This document shows, piece after piece, positions 11,383 to 22,602 of a stretch of DNA of 64,000 nucleotides. The notes under the pieces were generated by a model, which was not told the origin of the DNA, did not search any database, and was given only the letters and a program-made list of their open reading frames with translations. Each line of letters opens with the position of its first letter. Position 1 is the stretch's first letter. The position numbers and the translations under genes were made by a program. The stretch covers positions 59,251,398 to 59,315,397 of the forward strand of contig NC_063168.1 of the NCBI RefSeq assembly GCF_023159225.1, written 5' to 3'. The DNA is from Perognathus longimembris pacificus (taxonomy: Eukaryota; Chordata; Mammalia; Rodentia; Heteromyidae).

Positions 11383-14300
11383 CTAATTATTCCCAATAAG
11401 GGAGACCATAGAGTCCCTGTTACTTTGGGTCTGGCTCACTTCACTTAGTATAATTTTTTCCAAGTCCTTCCATTTCCTTACAAATGGGGCAATGTCATTC
11501 TTTCTGATAGAGGCATAAAATTCCATTGTGTATATGTACCACATTTTCCTGATCCATTCGTCTACAGAGGGGCATCTGGGTTGGTTCCAGATTCTCGCTA
11601 TGACAAATTGCGCTGCAATGAACATTGCTGTGCTGGTGGTTTTACTGTGATTTTGTTTGTGGTCTTTTGGATAGATACCCAAAAGTGGGGTTGCTGGGTC
11701 ATAGGGGAGTTCTATATTTAGCCTTCTGAGGAGACTCCATACTGCTTGCCAGAGTGGCTGAACCAGTTTACATTCCCACCAACAATGAAGTAGGGTTCCC
11801 TTTTGGCCATATCCCTTCCAACAACTGTTATTGTTAGTTTTCTTGATATATGACATTCTTACTGGGGTGAGATGGAATCTCAATGTTGTTTTGATTTGCA
11901 TTTCTTTTATGGCCAGTGATGTAGAGCACTTTTTCATATGTCTCTTGGCCATTCTCATTTCCTCATCAGAGAAGTCTCTTTGTAAGTCTTTAGCCCACTT
12001 GATGAGCAGGCTATTGGTTGTTTGTGGTTTTGTTTTGGAAGAAGGTAATTTTTTTTAGTTCTGCATATATTTTAGATATGAGGCCTTTGTCCGTTGAATG
12101 GCCAGTAAAGATCTTCTCCCAGTCTGTGGGCTTTCTGTTTATCTTGCGAGCTATGTCCTTTGCCGTGCAGAAGCTCTGCAGTTTGATGCAGTCCCATTTG
12201 TCCAACCTTTCTTTGATTTGTAGCCTTTCTGGGTCTTTGTTAAGGAAGTTCCGTCCTGCGCCAAGGAGCCCAAGTGTTTCTCCTACTCCTTCCTTTAGTG
12301 TTTTCAGGGTGTCTGTTTTGATTTCGAGGTCTTTAATCCATTTGGAATTGATTTTGGTGCAAGGTGATATATAAGGATCTAGTTTTAGTTTGTTGCATGT
12401 GTTGAGCCAGTTTTTCCAGCACAATTTGTTAAAGAGGCTATCTTTCTTCCAAACTATTGTTTTAGGCCCTTTATCAAAGATTAAGTAGGCATAGTTCTGT
12501 GGGTTCATTCCCGGGTCTTCAATTCTGTTCCATTGGTCTTCAGGCCTGTTCCGGTGCCAATACCAAGCTGTTTTTATTATTATAGCTTTATAATACAACT
12601 TGAAGTTGGGTATTGTAATTCCTCCAGCACTGTTCTTTCAGCTTAGGATTGTTTTTAATATTCTAGGTCTTTTATTATTCCATATGAATTTCTGGATTGC
12701 TTCCTCTATTTCATCAAAAAATAGTGTTGGGATATTAATGGGTATTGCATTGAATTTGTAGATAGCCTTTGGCAATATTGCCATTTTGATTATATAATCC
12801 TCCCAATCCAGGAGCATGGGAGGTTTTTCCATTTCCTTAGTTCTGATTTAATTTCGTTTTTCAAGGTTTTAAAGTTCTCCTCAAAGAGGTCTTTCACTTC
12901 TTTGGTTAAGGTTATTCCTAGGTATTTTATGTTTTGGGGGGCTCTTGCAAAAGGAGTTGCTTTCCTGATTTCAGCCTCGGTCTTCGGGTCGTTAGCATAG
13001 AGAAAGGCCGTTGATTTTTGAAGGTTTATTTTATATCCTGCAACTTTGCCAAAGTTTTGGATCAGCTCTAGTAGCTTGGGGGTAGAGTCTATGGGATTCT
13101 TTAGGTATAGGATCATGTCATCTGCGAAGAGAGAGAGTTTAACTTCATCTTTACCTACTTGGATCCCCTTTATATTTTCTTCTTGCCTGATAGCTCTGGC
13201 TAGGAATTCTAGTACTATGTTGAAGAGCAGGGGAGAGAGTGGACATCCCTGCCTTGTTCCTGATTTTAAAGGGAATAGCTTTAGTTTTTCACCATTTAGA
13301 GTTATGCTTGCTGTTGGTTTGTCATAAACTGCCTTGATTATATTTAGGAATGTTCCCTGGAATCCCAGTTTTTCCAGGGCTTTTAGCATAAATGGGTGCT
13401 GGATTTTATCGAATGCTTTTTCTGCATCCAGAGATAAAACCATGTCGTTCTTTAGCTTGCTCCGGTTGATGTGGTGGATTACATTAATTGATTTGCGTAT
13501 ATTAAACCAACTTTGCATCCCTAGGATGAATCCAGTTTGATCGTGGTGTATGATTTTTTTTGATGACCTGTTGAAGTCGATTGGCCAGAATTTTGTTGAG
13601 AATTTTTGCATCTATGTTCATCAGGGAGATCGGTCTATAGTCCTCTTTCCGTGATGAGTCCCTGCCTGGTTTTGGGATGAGGGTTATACTGGATTCATAG
13701 AATGAGTCTGGAAGTGAATGTTCTCTTTCAATTTCATTGAAGAGTTTGAGAAATATTGGTGTGAGTTCGGTTTTGAAGGCCTTGTAGAATTCTGCAGTGA
13801 ATCCGTCTGGACCTGGGCTTTTCTTGGATGGGAGATCATTTATTGCTGTTTCTATTTCAATACTGGATATGGGTCTGTTTAGGAGGTTTAAATCTTCATG
13901 GTTCAGTTTGGGGATATGAATTTTTTTCTAGGAAATCATCCATTTCTTCCAAGTTCTCGAATTTGTTGGCATAAAGGTTTGCAAAATAGTCCCTTATTAT
14001 TTTCTGAATTTCGGTTATTTCTGTGGTGATGTTACCTGTTTTATCTCTTATCTTGTTTATTTTAGTGTGCTGCCTTTGTTTTTTGGTCAGGTTTGCCAGG
14101 GGTCTGTCTATCTTGTTGATATTTTCAAAGAACCAACTCTTTGTTTTGTTGATTCTTTCGATGGTTTTTTTCGTCTCTAATTGATTTAATTCTGATTTGA
14201 TTTTAACTATTTGCTTCCGTCTATTGATTTGGGGATTGGCTTGTTGTTCTCTCTCAAGAAAATTAAGGTGCTTCCTTAAATTATTGAGTTGCTGTTTCTC

Positions 14301-15226
14301 CAGTTTGTTGATGTATGTACTCAGAGATATAAATTTTCCTCTGAGTACTGCCTTTTCTGTGTCCCAAAGGAGCTGGTACTTTGTGTCCTCAACTTGGTTG
14401 AATTCCATAAACATTTGAATTTCCGTTTTAATTTCTTCAATGACCCTCTGATGGTTCAGCAGTGTGTTTTTTAGTCTCCATGAATTGTAGGATTTTCTGT
14501 GGTGGCTGTTTGAGTTGAGCTCTAATTTTATTCCATTGTGGTCTGAGATAATGCAGGGAATGGTTTTGATACTTCTGAATTTGTACAGATTTTCTTTGTG
14601 CCCTAAGATGTGATCTATTTTGGAGAATGTTCCATGTGCTGCCGAAAAGAATGTGTATTCTGTCCTTGCTGGGTGGAATATTCTGTAGATGTCGGTTAAG
14701 TCTAGTTGGTCTAGCAATTGTTTAGTTCTGTGGTTTCTTTGTTCAGTTTTTGGCGTGTTGATCTGTCCAGAGGTGATAGTGGAGTGTTAAAGTCCCCAAC
14801 TATCAATGTGTTTGGGTCTATGAGTGTTTTTAGAGTCAGTAGTGTTTGTTTGATGAAGTTGGGTGCTCCTGCATTTGGTGTGTAGATATTTAGAATGGTT
14901 ATTTCTTCCTGTAGGAGAGATCCCTTTACTAGTATGTAGTAACCTTCTTTGTCTCTTCTTACCTTTTTTAATTTGAAGTCAATTTTGTCTGATACTAGGA
15001 TTGCAACTCCAGCCTGCTTATGGGGGCCATTTGCTTGATAGATTTGTTTCCAGCCTTTCACTTTTAGAAGATGTTTACTTTTGCTGGAAAGATGTGTCTC
15101 TTGGAGGCAGCAGAAAGATGGATCTTGATTTTTGATGCAACTTATGAGCCTATGTTGTTTGATTGGAGAATTAAGTCCATTAATGTTGAGAGTTAGGATT
15201 GAGAGATGATCGTTTGTTCCTTTCAT
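11383..15226 (-). pseudogene. LINE-1 ORF2 (endonuclease and reverse transcriptase), frameshifted
   Basis: ORF2p nicks target DNA and primes reverse transcription there. Open blocks in order are: 15226-14711 (endonuclease N-half, with LTLNINGLNS, LQETHL and GDFNT); 14717-13896 (endonuclease end, with SDHNGIKLEL, and the linker); 13611-12790 (reverse transcriptase, with [15 protein letters not shown] and the catalytic FADD at about 13117-13128); 12832-12638 and 12598-12011 (thumb and connection); and 11958-11383 (C-terminal cysteine-rich region, with [13 protein letters not shown]). The 3.84 kb span is full length. Frame changes or stops occur near 14715, 13610-13900, 12790-12830, 12600-12640 and 11960-12010. 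Catalytic motifs remain legible, so decay is moderate. Confidence 0.92.
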
Positions 15227-15278
15227 TATCGCTATCTTGTTTAAGGCTGTGTCTTCCCATTTCTTGATCTGATGTTTA

Positions 15279-16443
15279 CTAATTAGGGTTCATTTCTCTG
15301 TCTGTATTGGGATCTTGATTATTATTCCTGTATAGTACATCTTTGAAGACTTTCTGTAAAGCTGGTTTGGTGGAGATATATTGTTTCAGCTTTTCCTTGC
15401 TGTGGAAGACTTTTATTTGACCTTCAGCTATGAAGGAGAGTTTGGCTGGGTACAGAATTCTTGGTTGATAGTTATTTTTATATAGAGTTTGGTATACTTC
15501 ATTCCAGGCTCTCCTTGCTTTCATGGTCTCTGCTGAGAAGTCTGGGGTAATTCTGATTGCTTTTCCTTTATATGTGATTGTTTTCTTTGCCCTAACAGCT
15601 TTGAGTATCTTTTCCTTGCACTCTACTGAACCTGTTTTGATCACAATGTGTCGGTGGGATGTCCTATTCTAGTCTGGTCGATTTGGGGTTCTAAATGGTT
15701 CTTGTATCTGTATAGGCCTTTCCTTCTGGATATTTGGGAAGTTCTCAGCTAATATTCTGTTAAATAGGTTGCCTATCCCATTAACCTCTTTCTCCAAGTT
15801 TTCCTCAATACCTATTATCCTTAAATTGGGCTTCCTGATCGTGTCTTGAATCTCCTGTAGCGATCTGTTTTGTTGATTGGACTGGATTTGTATTGATTTT
15901 TTTATCTTTCTCCATAGAATCTAAGGAATCTTCAGCTCCTGAAATTCAATCCTCTGCTTCAGTTAGTCGGGACTGTAGGCTAGTTACTTGATTTCGAATC
16001 TCTTTTGCTTCTGACTGGTCTTTCCTGATAATTTCAGTGTCATTTCTTAGGTCTTGTATGGACTTCTTTACTTCATTAACTTCATTACTTTGGTTTTGAG
16101 AGTTGTCTCTCAAATCTTTAAGCTGGTTAGCTATCTTTTCATTTGACTCTTGAAGTTCATTTATCTTTCTATTTGTGGATGCCATGAAATTCTCCATTAA
16201 TTTTTGCTTTGCCTCCTCACGCTCTAGAATAATTGACTGAAGAGATTCAAGCTTTTCATTTATCATGTTTATCAGTAGACTTTGTAGATCTTTTTGGGGG
16301 TTCTCTTCTATGTCTTTGATTGACTGCTCTGCTTCCTGCTTCTTTTGAGTTGGGGATAAGACTTCATTGTTTGCCATTTTTCTTGTGTTTCTTCTGCCCA
16401 TTTGAATTGGGGATGCCAGCCTACCAGCACCTGTGAGCACCAT
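15279..16443 (-). pseudogene. LINE-1 ORF1 (RNA-binding chaperone), frameshifted
   Basis: ORF1p coats L1 RNA as a trimeric nucleic-acid chaperone. The open frame from 16443 holds the N-terminus and a long heptad-rich coiled coil rich in E, K, Q, N and L. The likely start is the internal Met at 16401 (MGRRNTRK, resembling the usual ORF1p start). The C-terminal domain is in a separate frame, 15644-15279, with the conserved SAETMKARRAWNEVYQ, QPRILYPAKLSF and KPALQKVFKDVL motifs. Between them (about 15645-15945) the RRM-like part is interrupted by stops and frameshifts. Total span, about 374 codons, is normal for ORF1. Confidence 0.9.
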
Positions 16444-18295
16444 TTAAGACCCAAAGCAGCCCTTACCAAGCACTGTTGTGTAAATCTTACAAGTTCACAA
16501 TTATGTACAGTTACCCTGTATACTTGTCTATAAAATTAGATTTGGTGTTCCTAAAGAATACAATTTCAATATTACAACTGATCCTGGGCCCTGTATTCAG
16601 TAGTTACTTATTTACTGTTACAACCCTATACATAATTCTTTTTTTTTTTAAGAGTTGAAATTTTTTAATTAATAGCTATACGTAATTCTTGTTTTTATAG
16701 TAAGTTCTTTTAGGACTGGCTTTCTCTATGAACCCCTTTGATTCACTCGTATTAAGCTGGGATACCCTCTATCCAATAACCAGGAGTCATTGGAGACTGG
16801 AGGTCCAGGCAGTAAGTCAGGAGGGTAAGTTGGAGGTAGTAAAGAGAATAGAGTAAAATGTATTGGGGAGGGGAGGTGGTGATTTTGGTTTAGTTTCAGT
16901 TACATGGAAGTGTCAAAAAGAGTAGAATCAGTAGAGAGAATGAGGTTGCAATGATAGATAATAGAGAGTTAGCAGAAAAGAGTGGAGGTGTTCTTCATAG
17001 GAAAGTACGTTTTAAAGAAAGAGAACTCAAAGAGAGAAATAAAGTAAAAATAATGGGAGACAGATGCACGCAACAGAGAAAAATTATTTTAAAACGAAAA
17101 TAAACTAAAAAGGAAAAAAATCAGAAAAGGAACAACCCAAACAAACAGAAAAGGAAAAAAAAAGACTTGATAAAACAAACAGGTAAAAATAGAAAACATG
17201 GGGGGAAAAAAACAAAACAAAAACAAACAACAACAACAAAAAAACCGACGACGTTTCCGAATTGAAAAAAAAAGTTTAAGAAATGTTAAAAAGATAACGA
17301 AAAAAAATGGAGTCTTCCTTGTTTGGGTGGTCTTTCCCCAGTCTCTGGTTTCCTTGTGATGGTCTGCAGTCTATATGCCTGATTGTCTAAGTTTGACAGA
17401 ATTCAGCTTGCTCCTCTGTCTGCTGCAGGGCTGCAGCCTTTAATGCCTGCCTTTGAATAGGCTTTGGACTGAGCAGGGCGGGGCGCCTCTGGCCTGTTTT
17501 ACCCGGCTGAGAGTTGCTTGCCTGTGTGAGGCTTCTGCCTCCTGGGCGGGCTGACCTCCTTGGCTTTGGAAAGCAGCTCCTTTTCGGGCTGGGAATTGGG
17601 CTTCCTCTGTGACGGGACCGTTTAACTGTCTCAGGATCCTCCGTCTGCTGTTTCCCTGCTGCCGGGAGCTGCTGGCTGTTTTCGGGTTAAATTTAGAGGT
17701 TCCGGCGGGCAGGGGGGGGGCACCTCTGGCTGAGCTGTGGCCCAGGACCCGCCTCCCACCTGGGCAGGGGGCGTTCTCCTGGGCGGAGCTGGCTCTCACT
17801 GTTCCATCCCTCTTGCCCTTTTCAAAGATGGCTACTTTGACCTCGCTTTTCCTAGGCCCGCTTAAGTTCCAATCTGGTCCGACCCTATGCCAGTGGCGAA
17901 GATGGCGCTTTGCTCTGGCGATGGGGGAAGGGCTGCCTTGCCGAAGCTGTTCTGTGGGCGTGAGTGAGAATATCTTTCGTGGGGTACTCACGCTTTCTCT
18001 GCGATTTCAGGTCGTCCGTGCTCAGCCGCCGCCTGGTCTCCGCTGTGTGCTTTACCTGCCTGGAGTGCGGGTTGCCGGCACCGGCGTGGCAGTGGGATAC
18101 CGCCCAGAGCTCAAATCTGTGTTTTCAGATGGGCAAAGTTGATTTTTCCTTCCTGGCCAGAATCCCTGTACTGTTACAACTTACGCTGGTTGTCTTTCTA
18201 GTAGTAAAAGTTTCTATGGGGTGAGAAAACTGCGATGCTGGAGGGAGCTGAGCTAGTGCACTGCAGCTGCTCTGCTGTCTTCCCGGAAGTTCACC
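16444..18295 (-). promoter_or_regulatory. LINE-1 5' UTR / internal promoter region
   Basis: This 1.85 kb segment lies upstream of ORF1 in L1 sense. The outer part (about 17400-18295) is strongly GC- and CpG-rich compared with the surrounding intron, as expected for the L1 internal Pol II promoter. The inner part (16450-17330) is A-rich on the + strand, with poly-A and AAC runs near 17140-17250. Open frames exist on both strands of the GC-rich part (minus 17991-17440, 183 codons; plus 17609-18142, 177 codons), partly because stop codons are rare in GC-rich DNA. Promoter activity is inferred from the family, not shown. Confidence 0.75.
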
Positions 18296-18311
18296 AACTA
18301 TAGTCACCTTT
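18296..18311 (+). repeat. L1 target-site duplication, right arm
   Basis: AACTATAGTCACCTTT directly follows the 5' end of the L1. The target itself is part of an older L1 3' region, recognised by its AACTATAGTCACC motif. Confidence 0.9.
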
Positions 18312-18400
18312 AAAGACCCATGGAACCCCAGAACTTATGCAGAACTATAGATTTATAGTCAACAACAAACTTCCCCCTCTGAAAGTTTTAGCTTTATTCT
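18312..18400 (-). mobile_element. older LINE-1 fragment, right half
   Basis: This is the continuation of the old L1 sequence interrupted by the young L1 after its AACTATAGTCACC motif. It is divergent and its right boundary is uncertain. Confidence 0.45.
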
Positions 18401-18479
18401 CTACTTCTACAAGATGAAGTTTTTATGAGTCTGCATATAACTAACATTATGTTATAAAATATTTGTGAGGAGTAACAGA

Positions 18480-18768
18480 ACTGGAATTTGAACTCAGGGC
18501 AAGTACTTTACCACTAATACCATACCCTTACCCCTTTTTGCTTTCATTATTTACCAAATAGGGTATATACCCAGGCTGGCTTTGACTGCCTTCCTCCTAT
18601 TTCTGCTTCCCACAATAACTGGAATAACAGATGTATGCTACCATACTTACCTTTATGTTGACTAAGATGGAGTCTTAGAAAATTTTCTATGGGCTTGCCT
18701 CCAACCACAATCCACCTCCCCTATCTGCCTATTAAGTAGCTAGGATTACAGGTATGAACCACCGGGCC
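18480..18768 (-). mobile_element. diverged dimeric SINE, antisense
   Basis: Reverse-oriented B box (GAACTCAGGGC) near 18497 and reverse left arm AGCTAGGATTACAGG near 18738. The middle is diverged. Confidence 0.6.
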
Positions 18769-19633
18769 CAGGTTGTGAAGAATATTTTCAATTATGCATC
18801 ACTTAATATAAAAAGTCTCATGTTGGAGCCATTTATTTATCCCTCATATACTTATTCATTATTTACAAAAGGAAGTGCTGGTCCTTATAGAGCATATAGA
18901 ATTTTAAAGGAGAAGAATTATAAGGAAATTAAGTAACACTAGCAGGGAGGTGAGCACCACTCACAGAGAAGTGAGCAGGTGATTCCAAATGGAAGGAATG
19001 ATGCCAGTGTCTGCCTGTCACTGAACCCACAGTTTATTTTTAAGATCAGGCAGGAAGCCGCACAGAATGGTGGGCATCTGTGGCCAGAGTAAATCCACAT
19101 CCAGGTATAACTGATACACAATGACTTTCCTGAAACTTGGGCAAACTTCAGTTTGCAGTTTCCTCTGGCAGATTTAAAAGGATTGGTTGCCAACTGGACT
19201 GCTTCCCTGGGGCTGTGTGCTGGGGCACTTTTCTTCTTATTTGGAGACAAATAAGATGGAAAGCCCTGGACAGAAGTAAGCTGAATCCCCAACATTGTGT
19301 GTGAGGCTCAAATATTGACCTGATATTTTCTCCATCTTGACTTTGATGCCTTTTCCGTCTTTACTTTTCACCTAGGACAAAACGTTTATCAAAAATTACA
19401 GAATTTAATCTACCCAACCAGTCATCTTTCAGCAATTTAAATTTTGAAACAAATAGAGAAAATACATTATGAAGATATCTTGGCTTATTTCAAGGAACAA
19501 TATCTATCTTATCTTCATATAGTCATAAGTTTCTTTTAAATTCTTTTCATTTCCTTCTTTGAATTTATTCATGATTCAAAAAAAAATCATTCAGAGGTAT
19601 AACAAAATAGATTCCATGTTGATTAAGTAAGAA

Positions 19634-19770
19634 CACTGGCTCTTAACTCTGACATCCTGGGCTCAACTCCCTATTCTGCTATTTATCAGATGTGTGAATC
19701 TGATTAAACCCTTTACTGCTCTTAGCTTCAATTTGCTCATTTGTAACACAGTGGATTAAATAAAAAATAC
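19634..19770 (+). mobile_element. MIR SINE relic
   Basis: Order of MIR landmarks: TCTGCTATTTATCAGATGTG, AATCTGATTAAACCCTTTAC, TCAATTTGCTCATTTGTAA. Ancient tRNA-derived SINE. Confidence 0.7.
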
Positions 19771-21699
19771 TCTGCATTAGGGATATTTGGAGCCAAGGTT
19801 TGGGGCAGGTAAACTACCAAAGAGAATAGGAGGATTATTATTAGGATAATGGTACAAGAGAGACACAGGGGCTCATCCAGCCAGTCAAAGAGACACAGCA
19901 GCATACAAACAGGGTCAGAAGTGGGCTTTTATGTCTTTGCTTAGGCTGCTTTTCATTGGCTATTCCCTGTTTTGTGGAACTTTTTGATTGGCTGTCTCTT
20001 GTATCAGGGTGTAAATTTTGCTCTCTTGAGAGCAGCTAGACCCCTCAGTTTTCATATCTGTGTTGATCTGTGTTCCATCTGGCCCATTTCCTGGCCTTGA
20101 CTCCAGCTCTCTCATTCCGCCTGGGCCTTGGAATTTCACTGTCCACTGTGTGACCTTAAAATATGGCCTTTTCCACATTCTATACTCTGTATCACAGTGA
20201 TTACTGTAAGGAGTTACTTTTGACTCTGGAGCCAGGGAGAGCCTACTGAGTATTTCAGAAATTGAGCTTGGCACCTTGGTATGATGGACCATAAATATCC
20301 CTGTACATGGAGAGACAAAAAGAAGCCACATTTTCAGAAAGTATGGAGCCTCTAGCTTTCATACAGTACCCACCCGTGTTGAGGATGACAGAGTAAGAAT
20401 TGACTTTGGCCATGCCATGACAAGATTGCTGACATTTCAGAAAGAACATCAATGGTCTTTCTTGAAGCTAAAGGCTATATTGTGGTGTCCTGAGAAAGAA
20501 AGAACACATATTCCCTGGAAGAGTCATAGAAGTCTTAACAAAAAAAAAGGACTAGAAGTTGGGTCCTGTGGCTTAAATGTGTCACCTCCAAAATTCAGAG
20601 GATGTCAGTGTGACCACCTCCCTAGTGAATGGGGCTTGGTACCCCTACAATAGGACTTGATGGAAGGAACTCCTCCCTTCTCGTGTCCTTCTTCTTCCTA
20701 CCAAGTAGGGATGTAACAGGAAGACCCTCACCAGATACCTGTGATGCTGTTACATTGACACAAAAAGGACAAAGACATCAGCTCTTGCCAGGGGCTATAA
20801 TTAGGACAGAGAGCTGTGGAGGACATTTCAGGAGCTGGGGACAGAGAATAGTGGCAAGGAGGGCAGGAGGGCGAAAAAGTAACTAACATCAGCATCATCG
20901 CCATTAATCACTCCTGGCCAGCTACCTAACCTTGTGCTATGCACAGTAAATGCGTTGTCTTCGCCTTCTCACCATAAGGCCTGCAGTAGCTCATTGTCAC
21001 TTGTTGTCAGAGATAGAAAATGGAAAACTCAGACGCTCACTGTATGACAGCAGATGTGAGTCATGGCCTCTCAGAATCTCTTCACTCAACTTACTGGGGA
21101 GAAGTCTGGGGCTAGCCCAGCCAACAGAGGCTTGGTGTGTCCAAAGCTCCAAAGAGTGAGACTGAGGGGTCTTGAGGAAATGCAGGTGTGGGCCTTCCCA
21201 GCTGCTGATGGCTTTCAGTGCTTTCCCAGAAACTGGGAGATGCGATAACCCCAACTGAACTAAGGTCTCTCCTCTGTCCAAGACAGCCCAAAATAAACAG
21301 CAGCCACAGCTGTGTGGGAAGCCCATGCTGTGTAAGGGCCCAGATGGCACACTTGATTTTCGTTATTTATTTAGATGCCATTTTCAGCGTGATTGAGTGA
21401 TTTCTACCACCCCAGTGGGTCTGCTCCATCTCCTGTCCCAAAAATCAGACCAGAGGAGGAGAACAGGAATGAGGTTTCTAAAGGATATGTCTCAATTATT
21501 GATTGAGTCACCTCTGGGTGAATAATAGCTACCAACTTTCAGAAACAAAGGCAGAAAAGTACAGGAAGCAAGAAAGAGCAGTGGATTTCTTCCACGTGCG
21601 CTTATATGGGGAATGTTACTTCGTTTTGTAATGTCTTTTTGCATGGGATCTTTCTTCCCTAAATTACACTTAGGGTACAGAAGCAGTATAGCAGTATAG
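19771..21699. other. intron, unassigned
   Basis: No young repeat. Open frames of up to about 120 codons on both strands lack recognisable motifs. Confidence 0.55.
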
Positions 21700-21940
21700 C
21701 ATTGAAGTGAGTAGCATGAGTTAAGAATCAGACTACCTGACTTCAAATCCTGGGGCTACCCTCACAAGTTGTATGATTGGAGATGGATACTGGCCTACTG
21801 AAGCCTTATTATCCTAATCTGAACAAAAGGCAGTTCATTCTACCTGCTCTTGTCTTGTCAGGAGATACAGCGAGTTAATACGTGTAAAGCCTCAGCACAG
21901 AACCTAGCCTATGTTTGGTGACCAATAAATCACTGTTTTC
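21700..21940 (+). mobile_element. MIR SINE relic, nearly full length
   Basis: GAATCAGACTACCTGACTTC, AATCCTGGGGCTACCCTC, TTATTATCCTAATCTGAAC and a late TAATACGTGTAAAGCCTCAG match the MIR order from 5' part through core to 3' part. Confidence 0.65.
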
Positions 21941-22544
21941 CTGTGAGTAGACAATTTAGGGATTTTGTCTCAGGTCTAGAGGTGGCGTCCCCTCACATAC
22001 CCCATGTTAGCTTCAGAGCAATGGTGTGTTGGGAGATGCTGAACAAGTGGCCCTCCAGGATAGCAGAAGGGAAGATGATTCCGCCCATTCCCATAGTACC
22101 AATACTCCCCTGATGGAAGATTCTAAGACTGTGCTACAAGTTCACTGAGTATGGAATTGGAAAGTGACACACATGTCCCTGAGCCTAGGACTCTGACATG
22201 GAAGCCTGCCCAGTTCTGGCTTTGGATATCCTTCTTAGGGGTACCCCAAGATTTTTGGAGTTATGCTCACCTCCTGTATCATGTAGGCATAAGGAATGTA
22301 CAGAATGGGAAACTCAGGCTTTGGTTTTAATGGCTAGCCTAAATGGCTGTGCATCTGACAGTTCAGTGACTCTTAATTAGATGAAGTTGAATCAGCAGAA
22401 GCATTTCCTGAAGCTAAGAGGCCCTCCTTTGAGTGCAGCCGCTCAATTGCTGCTAAGGTCCATTGGGCAACTCGCCTCCACTGCAGGAGGGGATAGTGGC
22501 ATAAGGATACAGTTACAGAGACCTTCAAGGACAAGGTGTATGTG

Positions 22545-22546
<2 letters not shown>

Positions 22547-22575
<29 letters not shown>

Positions 22576-22602
22576 CTGTATCTGTGTGTCTGTGTGTATG
22601 TA
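22547..22602 (+). repeat. TG microsatellite
   Basis: A perfect TG run at 22547-22575, then degenerate TCTG/TATG variants. Confidence 0.95.

Larger units (their letters stand above)
8854..16091. repeat. right copy of the 7.24 kb direct duplication
   Basis: This is the partner of 1515-8753, starting exactly at the first base after the gap. Beyond 16091 it continues without interruption into the rest of the L1, which the left copy lacks because its contig ends. The simplest reading is one locus assembled twice, possibly from the two haplotypes. Confidence 0.97.
10871..18295 (-). mobile_element. full-length LINE-1, antisense to ALK (complete copy)
   Basis: This is a 7.4 kb non-LTR retrotransposon read on the minus strand. 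A GC-rich 5' UTR runs from about 18295 down to 17400, followed by an A/T-rich leader, ORF1 (16401 to 15279), a 52-nt spacer, ORF2 (15226 to 11383), then a 3' UTR of about 0.5 kb with C-rich/T-rich runs (G-rich in sense). The A-rich tail lies at about 10871-10900. Both ends are defined by a 16-bp target-site duplication: AACTATGGTCACCTTT at 10855-10870 and AACTATAGTCACCTTT at 18296-18311, with one mismatch. Both ORFs carry frameshifts, so this copy should not move on its own. The presence of the whole 5' UTR makes it unusual, because most L1s are 5'-truncated. Confidence 0.93.

Noticed and set aside
1515..16091. Two separate L1 insertions or a recent genuine segmental duplication
   Set aside because: Both copies share flanking intron, the same SINE, the same target site and the same frameshifts, and they break exactly at the N gap. 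An assembly overlap is simpler.
17440..17991. 183-codon minus-strand frame as an independent protein gene
   Set aside because: It lies wholly in the L1 5' UTR, where GC richness keeps frames open on both strands. Mentioned only as part of the L1.
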